From Quillaja saponaria (taxonomy: Eukaryota > Streptophyta > Magnoliopsida > Fabales > Quillajaceae): 64,000 bases of DNA. Positions 37,321 to 49,990 of this stretch are shown here, piece by piece. A program made the translations under genes and the position numbers. Each line of letters begins with the position of its first letter. The stretch's first letter is position 1. The stretch is taken from positions 2,976,001-3,040,000 of the forward strand of contig CM055617.1 of NCBI GenBank assembly GCA_029379385.1, given 5' to 3'. Below the pieces are notes generated by a model. It was not told the origin of the DNA and did no database searches. It saw only the letters and a program-made list of their open reading frames with translations.

Positions 37321-40307
37321 GACTGCTAGAGAGAGAATTAGAGAGGCTAGTGGTAGTTACTAGAAGCGTAGAACAAACGAGGAGCATCTATATAAATGAG
37401 TGAAATGAATGGGAGACTGGAATGACCGGTAAAACCGTAGAGGTAAGCAATGAGCTAAAAGTGGAGCAGTTATTTCCCTTCAATGACGGCTTATGATGGC
37501 CCACGCTGAGCTACTCGTGGAATTACAATTCTAGAAAAAGGAGGATTGAGGAGTTAGGCTGCCACGTCTTCATTAGTGGAATTACATGCTTATATTTTCC
37601 AAGACAGGTGGCCTGCTTTCATTTTTGGTTTTTCCTTATTAATATGATACTTATTCCTCGAATTTTGTCAGAAAATTTTCTAACAATTATTTATTTTTAA
37701 AATTAAAATTAAATTTATATTTATATTAATCCTGAAAATACAGTTCTCTTACTTTTAAAAAAAAAAAAAAAGAGAGAAGCTATGAATCTGTAAATGATCG
37801 AGTTTTGATCCGAATCCAAAACGAAACAGTGTTACTAAGGACTCGATATCCCCATTGCTACCGGTACTTCATTCGATTTAAGAGCTTCCTTTCGTTCGAA
37901 AGATTAACAGTATCATCCCTTTGACTTCATTACCAATTGCAGTGCCATTCGTAGATGGATGGCTGTTCCATGGTTATTGTTTTTCGAGGTAAGCAGGCTT
38001 TTCATTGACAATGAAGGAGCAGTAAACCTAACCATCTTATCATGGGCTTAAGGTTGAAGGTTGCCTTTTGAAATTTAGGCCCACAAGCCTAAATGGATAC
38101 ATCAAGCCTGCCAATTCCAAGAAAAGAAAAGCTTAGGTGGAAAGTCAATGAGGATGTTGGGTTAAGACATGAGCCCAATAAAACTAAATAAATTGATTCT
38201 TATATAATATTTAATAATATATATTATAATTTCTCTTATATTATGTGTAATAATATCTGATTATCATGTTAAGAGAAAAAAAATTAGATAACTCAATTGT
38301 ATAGCTAATATTGTCTAATACATCGTATAAATTTATACGATCAAATAAGTAAGTACAATCTTAATTGATAAGTTAAGAAAAAGAAAAAAACTTGATAGTT
38401 AAGGTAAAGTTCAAAATTCAATTTTTGACAATTAATTTGTATAGATAAGGGAAATTTGTTTTGGTGGCTAACTTGGATAAGAGATGTATAATGAGAATAC
38501 ATAGTTTATTTTTTATTTTTTTTACTAATAATTAATAATATTATATTACAATTTAGTCATATATCCATAAGGTGAGAAAATAATTCATATATTTAGAAAA
38601 AATAATCACATATCGTTGATGATAGAATTCAAATCTAAAATCTCATGGTTTTCCAACACTTTTGTCTTATAATAAATTAAACTAAGATTTTATCGAAAAT
38701 GAGAATACATACTAGAATAGAAAAAGATAAAAAACAAAGGGGCAAGGGAGTGATATATAGGGTCAACTAAGTCCTCCAAAAAGCATCTCGAGGGTTCAAA
38801 CCAAAACAAATGTGCTGTTGTCTTGAAGGCCAACATCCCATTTTCTAAAACCATGCTTAGAATTATGGGTTCATGTCTTCTACTTGTACTTTCTTGTCTG
38901 TTTCCATCACAACAAATGTACCTAGTTGTAAAAGTTGGCCCCTTCATGTTATAATTCATTTCTAATTACTTTCATAGCAAACATCATTTACAAATGCATG
39001 TATATGTATATATCTGTTACAGTAAAAGTTGGCCCCCTCATGTTAATTATTCACTGCTAGACTTTCATAGCCAGCTAGCAAACATCATTTCCAAATGCAT
39101 GTATATCTGTTACAGTAACCATCTCATTATTAGGCTTTACTGATTATAAATTTGCATATATACTCGATTTTTTTTTTATCAATTGATTTACAATTTGTAA
39201 ATATGGAAACTGTTGATGATCGTTTTATATATATTAATTAACAATATATATTAACTAATTTGGTTGTGAGTTGCAAGGGAATCATATATAGCATAAGATG
39301 CAGGCATCCAGCAAGATACTGATTAATTAAAGAAAAGCTGGATTATAGACAAGTGTTTAATGAATTTAATCAAATCATCATGTAAAATATAAGCATAAAG
39401 GACAAATGTATGCAACTCTAATGACACAAGCTGAACAATAATAGCGAATTATATAATTAATATACTCTTTAATTAGACTTCAACTAATCATTTTCCATTT
39501 TAAAATATGAATTAAAATTTTTTTGTCTATTTTGTGCTCACTGAACATATGATAAAAAGATTTAAAATAGTTAATGTTCATTTTGATGTTATGAACAGTA
39601 AATATATAGGCAAATCTAATCTAAATATTAAATCTAAACTCCAGTATCATTTCATAAAATTATGTATTTGTAATTGTTAAAAGAATGTACAATCTAGCTG
39701 TGTTTTATCATTTTAACTCTAACTTGTTTTCATATTACCCAAATTCTTGCAATTAGTGCACGATCAAATGGAAAGTCAAATTAAAGTTAAACATTGAAAA
39801 GAAATAGTAAAAGCTTTGTGGGAATTTGAAAATAATTGCAAATTTGAGAATCTAAGCTAATTAATTAATACAGAGAACCTAAGAAAACATTTGGGCCCTA
39901 AAACAGAGAAATAGGACGAGAACTTGGACACATGCTCACATGGTTTTGCACATGAGAGGACCTCTCTCTACTGCAGTGCAAATTTCTATCTGTACGACCA
40001 CTAAAAATGAATCAACAAAGTGGTAAACAAGCTTTATTCCTAAGATCAGAATATAAATTTAAATTTTGGGGCAAGCAATTGTGATATGGCCTCCTAGTTG
40101 CGACAGTCTAATAGTCTCACAATGAACATCAATATCTGTAAAAACTCTAAAAAACCAAAAAAAAAATTCAATAAAAGGAGAAGGTGCATGTATAGATGTT
40201 TCCCATGCACAAATATCTGATCTCTCTCTCTCTAGAAATTTTATCTTTCTCTTTGGTTTCTCTCTCTTGTGTGTTTCCTTAATTTGTTTGAATAGAAATT
40301 GAAAGAA
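37321..40307. other. Intergenic, with a GAPC promoter at the left edge
   Basis: The 5' leader and promoter of GAPC lie at the left edge. The rest is A+T-rich. No gene recognised; an 89-codon minus-strand frame at 38690-38959 has no conserved motif and partly overlaps a local duplication. Confidence 0.4.
38929..39115. repeat. Imperfect tandem duplication, about 93-bp unit
   Basis: Two adjacent units, 38929-39022 and 39023-39115, each running from TAAAAGTTGGCCCC to CTGTTACAG and sharing AACATCATTT.CAAATGCATG. They differ by small indels and substitutions. Confidence 0.75.
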
Positions 40308-40517
40308 ATGGTGTCTAAAGTGGAAGAAACATTGAAGAGGACACGGCGGCAACAACAACCACAGCAGCAGCAACAACAATTGCAGAAACAAATATTTCAA
40401 TGTAACAAAGGGAAGGTTTGCAAATTCAAGAGGAGCAGCTCTAATTTGGAAGAAGATGGTGTTTCCTCTGCCATTCTCTTGCTTGCTTGCATAGCATGTG
40501 CTCCATCCTATGCATAG
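40308..40517 (+). CDS. Small Gln-rich protein, 69 aa, uncharacterised
   Basis: ATG at 40308 (MVSKVEETLKRTRR), stop at 40515-40517. The N-terminal half is basic and Gln-rich (CAG/CAA repeat); then comes FQCNKGKVCKFKRSS and a hydrophobic C-terminus DGVSSAILLLACIACAPSYA. The mixed composition, two Cys-containing clusters and a leader with a CT microsatellite (about 40218-40233) and the A-rich AATAAAAGG upstream suggest a real small gene. The hydrophobic tail looks conserved-type, but I cannot name the family. No intron is needed. It could be a short regulatory or membrane-associated peptide; function unknown. Confidence 0.55.
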   Translation: MVSKVEETLKRTRRQQQPQQQQQQLQKQIFQCNKGKVCKFKRSSSNLEEDGVSSAILLLACIACAPSYA

Positions 40518-41791
40518 ACAAACAAACAGAGAGATAACCAAATCTAATATATTTCCTTTCTAGCATTTCGATCCATTAATTATGTGTGGCCCATACCCAA
40601 TAGCTAGAAATGTATAAGATATATAGATATCGAAGACATACCTAGCTACTTTATAAATCCAGTTTTCCTGCCAATTTCTGGTTTGTAAATGTTATTTTTA
40701 TCCCTCTTTTCAATTGGTATTTTCACTTAATTATAAACAGTATTAGTGGCATCTATGAGTTTTATTTTTATTTATTTAATTGTGTTCGGATTATATTTCG
40801 ACTAATCACTTCTCCAATCCAGTCAAAGACAGGCAATTCATGTTGAGATTAGAGAACAAACGGAGATTTTCACTCTCATGATGTTCCCAAAATAGATTTG
40901 AACCCATAAAATTAACAAAGAGATCACACCTTATTGATCACCATGCCAAATTGCCAACTCTTGGGGTAAAGAGTCTTTGAACTCAAATAAAGTTTATATG
41001 ACATTGTTTAAAATAAATTTCATGAAATAAAAATCATATATGTTTGATTTTTTGGAATATGGAATGCTTGCATAGTATATATATATATATATATATAATT
41101 TATAGATTTCAAATTCTTTTCAAGGCAAATCTCAGCATCATATTAATCTTATTAAAAAAATCAAGTAATCATTTTAGTATTTCTCTGTGTATATATATAT
41201 ACTAGTAAATTGATTCTTGGGTTGAAATATACGATTATTAGATATATGTAATTCAATTCATTTTATTTTAAGTAAATATGAATCAGTTAGTTAACGAATC
41301 AAATCTGACTTTGAAGTACCATGCTCATACTCTAAGCTTACTAGTTCTTTAAAGTGTCATGTCACTTGTGGTTACTCCTCAATTGGTCAGCCAACCACAT
41401 TCTGATTGAACTATATTTTTTTAATGGTTAAGTAGTTTAAATCACTTTTAAAGTCTCATATTATTCATCCTAAAATCAATTTTTTTTTTTGCAATTTATA
41501 TCTAGCGGCCTCTCTAATTATATTGGAATACATTAAGGTTATTTTTTTTTTTATTGGGTGTCATAAAAAGATAGCATGAGAATATAAATTTATCACCGAT
41601 TATAGATTACTGTCAAAAAAACTTAAACTCTCATACTTATTGAGAATGCTCCTTGATTTTTTATTTTTTTCACTGGACCAATCTGTTGTGGGTATGAGTT
41701 AGATATTTGCAACCTTTTTTTATATAATACAATTGCCCATGCCAATAGGCCATATGAATTACCAACCTATGAAGGTCAAGAGGTCCATTAC
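40518..41791. other. Intergenic, upstream of the NPF array
   Basis: A+T-rich, no gene. It contains a (TA)n microsatellite at about 41076-41097. It holds the promoter of NPF copy A, which does not share the 33-bp block found upstream of copies B, C and D. Confidence 0.4.
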
Positions 41792-44700
41792 ATGAGGGAC
41801 GACAACGCTTCAATGAATTCAGGAATAGAAACTCCACTAATAGCACCAAACACCGTCCATGGTGCCGTTGACTACAAAGGGCGTCCAGTAACCCGATCCA
41901 ACTTCGGAGGTTGGAGATCCGCATGGTTTATCATAGGTAACGTCGTACTGAATCCAATCGAAAGAATAAAGCAAAAGCAAGCCCATTTAAAATTTTCACT
42001 TAATTTTTTTTTTGCTTCAAACATTGCAGTTGTGGAAGTGGCAGAGAGGAGTGCATATAAAGGAATTGCAGGCAATCTGATAAGCTATCTGACAGGGCCG
42101 CTGGGGCAGCCGGTAGCGACGGCCGCCGCCAACGTGAACTTATGGATCGGAACAGGGGCTTTACTTCCTTTACTCGGAGCTTTTGTTGCCGACAGTTATT
42201 TTGGGCGCTACCGTACCATTGTTCTGTCTTCTGTCGTCTACATTTTGGTGTGTCCCTCTCTCTCTGTCTTTTCTATTTCCTTTACAAGTTACAACACAAT
42301 AATGGAAGGAGAGTTGGCCCGCCTAAAGTTGTGGGCGAAATTTTTTTTTGGTTTCCTTTCCATCATCTACATTGAATCATTGATCTTTATACATAGATTA
42401 CTAATGGGATAACGGGTCTTGAAAATAAAAATGGCTTGAAGCAAATTATCTTGTTCAATCTAGAGAGTGATTTTATGGAATAATATTCCCTTTTCTACCC
42501 CACTCCTTCTCATAGTGAGCTAATGTGGACATTTTATATTTGTTCTGTTAAAGTGTCACTCTTTCAATAAAATTAATTATAATTGTTGGCAATCGTATCA
42601 TTATTCCCTCTAATTAAAATGAAAATTTTAGTTTTATTGAATATTTGATATCAATTTTAAATAAAATATTTTGTTGTTCTTAAACTTCGCTTAAAGTCAA
42701 CAAGTGACAAATGAAATGAGATGGAAAGAGTAATAATATGTATATGATCAACATGTGATAATTCTTAGTATTGGTTATTGTAGTACTGATGTCCTTATCC
42801 TGGTAGTAGAGGTTTTGAGTAGGAGTCTTGGAGATTTGTTTAGACCATAAATTAAGATAGAGTGGGAGGTTACCATGTGTTGTAGCCCAAGATCCGAAGA
42901 ATTTTTTATGAGCTCAAGAAAGAAAATCCTCTACTGCAGTATTGCTAATACAAAGTTTAATATCATTAATTAATTTTTACAGAGCCATAGAATGAAAGAA
43001 AAATAAAATTAGCAGATGTTTATAGACTTTAATTGTAAAGCTTAAAAATGTCACAAAAAGCAGTTTGTGTCTCAAATCTCAATTTGAGGTGCTACTCTGG
43101 AATTTTGTGCTAAACGATTTGGATTGGTCATTTGTAAACTACATGCATGATAGACAAAGAAAAGAAAAATTAATCCTGAGTACGGAGAATTGCATGGATG
43201 TATTAGGAGTCTATACTATTCGAGGTGTAATCACAATTTGTACCTTCTATTGTTTATGGTGATATTCCTTCTGTGTTATCTTCACCTTTTGCCATCTTCA
43301 TCACCTCTGCCTTTCCAGTTTCCAACACTAGTTGACATGTGGATGGTGAGAAAAGAATATTTTACATCCATTACTTATGCAAGTTTTCCATGGGATAGTT
43401 GATGGGAACCTACGTAAGAATTTCTATTTATTCTAGATGTTATAAAAATAAAAGAGGGAATTTAGGTTAGGATTAAAAATTCTCTGCTTGGGTTAGGGAC
43501 CAAAGAGAAAAATATGTTGCTGCCTTAATTTGCTTCTCAAAGTGTATAACATTTGCATTTAATGATGCAGAAAGCTTAAGAGATTACATGGGTTTAAGCT
43601 GTTTAGGATAACAGAAGATTTCACTTAGGCTCTTTATTTCTTTTCATAAAGAATAAAGGTACTAAAAGAGAAGAATTTTAAAGTTGTTCAGGTACTGTGA
43701 AACAACAGCTCCATCTTTGTTCTTTGCAAGTTTTTTAAGTGCGGGGTTCTTTGATCCAACTTTTGTGTGGTCAGAATGTCAAAATCGATATTGTACTGTG
43801 GCCTAAGTTTCATTAGAAATGCTAAATACTTAGGGCATATAGGTAACTTATTTGTGGCCATCATTTGAACCAATTTCACAAACAAGGGATCTTGTCCATT
43901 TTTATTTTTTTTTGACAACCCAAGATCTCCTCAGTAAGGATTGTGGAGGGATGTAATATTGTGTTCAATTGCATAGAATTAAAGTAGCTTTCAGTCTAAT
44001 CTGTGTTAAAATAACAGTTCGGAAACAACTAAGGAAGACGTTCATTAGTTTATGAACAATTAAGACAAATGTAAAAATGCTATTCTCAGAAATTCTTCTA
44101 CATTTAATGCAATTGTTAGAATTCACTACTTGAAACTAATAAATTGATGTGTTTGATGAGCTTTGAGTGCTAATCATTGCATTTATAGTATCTTATAAAG
44201 GACCTTGGCACTTATTAGTAGGGAAATATTTCTAGTATTAGCAGACTAGCAGAAGTTTGGTGATTAATATTATGAAAATTTATTGATTTATTTGTTCAAA
44301 AATTATATGCCGCGTCCTAATGCTAGTGACTGAACTTTGGATATATTTCAGGGACTAGGCTTGTTGACACTGTCGGCTACACTTATTTCTTACAGCAGTT
44401 CCAAATCATATTCCCCTCAGATGCGATTAGTTTTGATCTTTATCTCTCTTTATCTGGTGGCAATCGGCCTCGCCGGACATAAGCCTTGTCTTCAGTCTTT
44501 TGGAGCCGATCAGTTTGATGAACAGCATCCAGAGGAGAGGAAATCTAGAAGCTCATTCTTCAATTGGTGGTATTTCTCAATATGTTCAGGAATGTTGCTA
44601 ACTTTGTTGATCCTAAATTACATACAAGACAACCTTAGTTGGAGTCTTGGATTTGGAATCCCTTGTATCACAATGATCATTGGGCTGGTCGTTTTCCTGC

Positions 44701-46113
44701 TTGGAACCAGGACTTACAGGTATACTATCCAATCATATGAGAAGAGCCCATTTGTAAGAATTGCTCGGGTTTTTGCTGCTGCCATTAGAAACCGGAAATC
44801 CACCCTATCAGCAGTAGCTACTAAACAGGAAGCTCATCAAAGTTTTGAACAATTCCGGTAAGAATTTTCAAATCAAAAAGAAAAAAAACTTAGGGATTTG
44901 GATCTTATATAAAGAAACTCTGAACTTCAAAACAGTATGATAGCTCATTGTCTTTTTGCTTTTGGGGTATCATGGTAGCTCATTGCACTTATATCATTGC
45001 CATGGGTCTTTGCAATGCTTAGATAACTCTTGTTTTTGGCATTAAAGGATTACTAATTTATATAATGAGTTAGAAACTTCCAATTATAATTTTCTAGGAT
45101 CTTGATCATGAAATGGTAATTGTATGTGTCACCATACTATGTTATTAAAAAACTTGGACAAAATTTTCGTTTTGTCATTCGTTCAGGTTTACTTAAAGAA
45201 ACATACTTGCTCGTACCTAAAGAAATAAAAAAGGGTTAGGGTTAGATTAATTAGGAATCCACTGAATCAGTCTTCATTTTCTTCCCTGCATGGCAGTTTC
45301 CTCAACAAAGCCTTGCTTGCACCAAATGGTTCAAAGGAAGGAGGAGAAAGCTGTAGCATCACTGAGGTTGAAGAAGCAAAGGCAGTACTTAGTCTTATTC
45401 AAATATGGACTACGTGCTTGACATTTGGTATTGTCTTCGCTCAAGTTTCCACTTTTTACACCAAACAAGGGGCTACTATGGATAGAAAAGTTTTTCCAGG
45501 ATTTGATATCTCTGCTGCTTCTCTTCAATCCTTTGGCAACCTTACCATTGTTCTACTTACACCGGTTTATGATCGCATTTTTGTTCCTATTGCAAGATCC
45601 TTCACCAGTAAACACTCTGGCATTACAATGTTGCAAAGAATTGGAACAGGGATTGTTATGTCCATGATTGGAATGGCAGTTGCCGCTCTAGTTGAGATGA
45701 AAAGGCTTAGAACCGCCAAAGACTATGGTCTTGTTGATAAGCCAGATGCTATAATTCCAATGAGTGTATGGTGGCTGATTCCTCAATACACATTGGATGG
45801 AGTTTCTCATGTTTTTACAATGGTTGGTATCCAGGAGTTTTTCTATGATCAGGCCCCAACTGAATTAAGGAGCATGGGTGTAGCTCTTTACTTGAGTGTC
45901 ATCGGTGTCGGAAGCTTTCTCAGCAGTTTTCTGATCTCTGCTATAGAAGAAGCAACTGGTGGAGATGGCAGGGATAGTTGGTTTGCCAATAATCTTAATC
46001 GGGCACATCTTGATTATTTTTACTGGCTACTTGCGGGACTTTGTGCAGTATCATTTGTTCTATATATGCACTTTGCAAAATCTTACATTTATAACAAAAA
46101 AGGAAAATTATAA
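41792..46113 (+). CDS. NPF copy A: NRT1/PTR family transporter (NPF5-type), 561 aa, intact
   Basis: Proton-coupled major-facilitator transporter of the NRT1/PTR (NPF) family; closest in memory to the NPF5.10-5.14 group, some of which act in vacuolar nitrate handling. Exons 41792-41936, 42030-42247, 44352-44857, 45297-46113 give an unbroken 1,686-nt frame. Start [16 protein letters not shown] matches the start position in the sister copies. Visible: proton-coupling ExxER motif in [97 protein letters not shown], and [11 protein letters not shown] near the end. Length is usual for NPF (about 560-600). It is the only copy in this window with no detected lesion. Intron 2 is 2.1 kb. The actual substrate cannot be read from sequence. 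Confidence 0.93.
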
Positions 46114-46777
46114 AATACTAAAAATGAATAAAAATGCACTCTATTCATCTTGTTTAACCTATATTTTGATGCACATTCTCATGTTCTTGTTTAGCCTAAT
46201 GAGATTCAGACATTGAATTGTGCAAGTGACTTAGGAAGTCATGTGGATCAGGTAGAAACCAGCCAGACCAAATTTAATAAGAGAATCAACCAACAACGAG
46301 TATAAGAAAATATAACAGATGGAGGGAGATAAAATTTATTTGTAATTTAAATATAATCAATATAAGTATGTTAAAGAATTATCGATTTATTTTATATTAT
46401 ATATTTATATATATTTTTTCCCATGTTTTACATGGTGACACACAAAAAATCAAATCAACTAGAACAAATGCTTTATCCATCTGACAAATCAAATTATCAA
46501 TTTGAAGATACTATGATATATCTGTGAGAAAAACTCCTCACTAATCAACATTTAGAGGTTACATTCAGAGACCTTTATACACATAACTCCTTATATGAAT
46601 AAAATAAAAACTCAAAAAATATCTCTTCTTGACTTCTATACTTGAAAATGACAAGTGCATTTTGTGCCAATAATTCCATCTCCTTATTGTACAAATTAGC
46701 CTGGAACATGAACATGATATGTTTTGAGTTCCATACAAAAGTCAAAGATCCGTCAAAAAATAATCCGATTTTTGGTT

Positions 46778-46810
46778 GCTTTTGCAAATTGCAAAGCAAA
46801 ATCTGTTGTT
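46778..46810 (+). promoter_or_regulatory. Conserved 33-bp upstream block, copy B
   Basis: Starts GCTTTTGCAAATTGCAAAGC and ends CTGTTGTT, about 50 bp before the ATG of copy B. Identical at 51570-51602 and 55584-55616. It contains a near-palindrome around TTGCAAATTGCAA. Likely a retained promoter or leader segment. Confidence 0.55.
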
Positions 46811-46861
46811 TTTGCGAATAGGAGAGTTGGAGAGCTGCCTGTGACTGTCAAGTGATATTAC

Positions 46862-49800
46862 ATGGGCAACGACGACGTTTCAAGGAACTCAGCCATGGAA
46901 ACTCCACTCCTATTACAGGACACCGTCGATGGTGCCGTTGACTACAGAGGCCTTCCAATTAACCGATACAACTCCGGTGGTTGGAGATCCGCATGGTTTA
47001 TCATAGGTAACGTTACACCAAATCAAATCAAGAAAGTAAACCCAAACCGGCATGGAATTACACATTTCTACTTTTTGAATTGTATATAGGTGTCGAAGCG
47101 GCGGAGAGGAGTGCTAACTGTGGAATCGAAAGCAACCTGATAACGTATCTGACCGGCCCGTTGGGGCAGCCGGTAGCCACGGCCGCTGCGAACGTCAATG
47201 CGTGGAGTGGAACTGGGTGTTTGCTTACTTTACTGGGAGCTTTTATCGCCGATAGTTATCTTGGGCGCTACCGTGCTATTTTGGTGGCTTCTCTCATCTA
47301 CATCTTGGTCCCTCTCTCTCTCTCTCTACCGCTTTCTCTTTTTGTACCGGAAAATAGAGCTTGTTTTGCTCCGTTCACATAGCCCATGTTTTATTGTTTC
47401 CTCCATACGGGTGGGCTTCAGGATATAAAAGGACTGTTCTGAGAATGGAAGGTTGATAATGATTAAAAAATAACACTTGAATTGTTACAGGAGTGTACAC
47501 CAGATATTCATTCTTGCTTTCAGTAATGATATCTATAGATAATAACTTCTACATTGTTCTCATTCTTGTAATAATTTAATTCTTGTTTTCTTCACCCTTT
47601 CCCATCACCTAACAGCCACTAGCAGACATAGCAATGAATTTAGGTTAGGCTTAGAAACAAATTAACTTTGTATCTGTGAAAGAGCGCACCAAAGAGAACA
47701 TTTTATGTTTCTGTATCAAATTTGGTGCTTAAAATGAATAAGTTTTCATTTTAATGTTTCAGAAATGTTAGGAGATTATGTGGGTTTGAGCTGTTAAGGC
47801 TTAAAAAAATGGTTTTGATTTTCTTTTTCAACAAGAAAAAAGAATGGTGGGAAAGGAGGAATTTAAAGGTGTTTCAGGTGCTAGGAAGTAACTTGTCCAT
47901 CTTTGTGCTGAATGAGTTTATGAAAAGCATGTTCTACTATCGTTTTAGATGTCAGAGTCCCAAGGTTGATAATGTTCCTAAATTTCACAAAAAAAGTTAA
48001 ATCTAATTTTCACAAGGTTAAATCTAACTTGTCGATTTTCAATTTACGAAGTAAAATGCTACTTATTTTTATTGAAGCAATTTGCTTAAGTTTGAGGATA
48101 CTAAATTATGATTATGGAAACCATTATTTTCTATTGAACATTATGTTAATGCTAGTGACAGGGCTCTGGATTTTACAGGGTCTGGGTTTGTTGACATTGT
48201 CGGCTATACTTCCTTCTTTTAGCATTTCTGAGTCAATTTCTCCCCAAATGCAATTAGTTTTATTCTTCTTCGCTCTTTATCTGGTGGCGATTGGGCAAGG
48301 TGGACATAAGCCTTGTGTTCAGGCTTTTGGAGCCGACCAGTTTGATGAACAGCATCCAGAAGAGTTCAAAGCTAGAAGCTCATTCTTTAATTGGTGGTAC
48401 TTTTGTATGTGTTCAGGCATGTTGCTTTCTCAGTGGATCCTAAACTACATACAAGATAACCTTAGTTGGGCCCTTGGATTTGGAATCCCGTGTATCGCAA
48501 TGATAATTGCACTTGTTGTTTTCCTGCTTGGAACCAGGACTTACAGGTATACCATTCAATCAGACGAGAAGAGCCCATTTGTGAGAATTAGTCGTGTTTT
48601 TGTTGCTGCGATTAGGAACCGACGAACCACCCTATCAGCAGTAGCTATTGATCAGGAAGCTCACGGAATGTTGCCTTATCGGAGTTTTGAACAATTCAAG
48701 TAAGGATTTCTGAATAAAAATAAAAACAAAACTGTATATGGAGGTTAAAAAGAGATTCTGATATGCAAATGCAGTTTGATAGCTCAAGTTCATTAAGATG
48801 TACAATTCAAATAAAATATGAAGAGATGGGACAAGTAGTATAGTTATTATATTAATAGTTGCTTTATGCTTATAGCATTACCATAGGAATTTAAGATGCT
48901 TACATGACCATGATGTATGACATAAAAGGAACTACGTAATACATGATGCACAACTCCTTCCTACAGGGCCTCTTAACTCATTCTGATTAGAAACTTGCAT
49001 TATGACTTTCTAGGATCTTGATCAGTACAATAGTCGTGTTGCATTTACCATGATTTTAGACAACTTTGACTTTTTTCTTTGTTGATGTGGAAGTTTAGTA
49101 AACCATGAATTTTTATTCAATTGCTTAGCTCAATTACAAATTAAATCCTCTGAATTGTTATGTTGTGGCAGTTTCCTAAACAAAGCTTTGCTTGCACCAA
49201 ATGGTTCCAAGGAAGAAGGAGAGTTTTGTAGCATCAGTGAGGTTGAAGAAGCGAAGGCTGTACTGAGGCTTGTTCCCATTTGGGCTACAACCTTGGTATT
49301 TGCTACTGTAGACTCTCAGGTTTGCCACATTCTTTACCAAACAAGGGGCAGCAATGGACAGAAAACTTTTTTCAGGCTTCAATGTACCGGCTGCTTCTCT
49401 TCAATCCTTTTCCACACTTGGTACTGTTCTCTCCACTCCCATCTATGACCAGGTTTTTGTTCCCTTAGCAAGAGTTTTCTCCAAGAAACCCTCCGGCATC
49501 ACAATGCTACAGAGAATTGGAATAGGAATTTTTCTATCCATAATTGAAATGGTAGTTGCTGCTCTAGTTGAGATGAAAAGGCTTAGAACCAGCCAAAGAG
49601 TATGGTGTAGTTGATATGCCCGATGTGACAATTCCAATGAGTGTGTGGTGGTTGATTCCGCAATACACTCTGGATGGAGTTTCTCATGTTTTCACTATGG
49701 TTGGTTTACAAGAGTTTTTCTATGATCAGGTCCCAACTGAACTAAGGAGCATGGGTCTTGCTCTTTACTTAAGTATCTTTGGTGTGGGGAGCTTTCTGAG

Positions 49801-49990
49801 CAGTTTTCTGATCTCTTCCATAGATGAAGCAACTGGTGGAGACGGCCACGGTACCTGGTTTGCCAACAATCTTAATCGGGCACATCTTGATTACTTTTAC
49901 TGGCTACTAGCTGGAGTTAGTACAGTAGCATTTCTTCTCTATGTTTATTTTGCAAAATCTTATATCTATAACCAAAAAGGAAAAGTATAG
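46862..49990 (+). pseudogene. NPF copy B: two frameshifts in exon 4
   Basis: Same four-exon layout as copy A: 46862-47006, 47090-47307, 48179-48699, and an exon 4 from 49172 to 49990. Exons 1-3 are open (start [16 protein letters not shown]; ExxER present as VEAAERSAN). In exon 4 the frame breaks twice. Near 49321-49325, CAGGTTTGCCACATTC has one base more than copy D's CAGGTTCCCACATTC. Near 49591, AGAACCAGCCAAAGAG has one base more than the CCGCCAAAG form. Both are +1, so they do not cancel, and about 90 codons between them are read differently. The last 124 codons (49616-49990) are again open and conserved. Either a recent pseudogene or a functional gene with two base errors; otherwise its divergence is as low as the rest of the array. 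Confidence 0.82.

Noticed and set aside
38690..38959. 89-codon minus-strand frame
   Set aside because: No recognisable domain, runs into a local tandem duplication, and lacks a convincing promoter or splice context.
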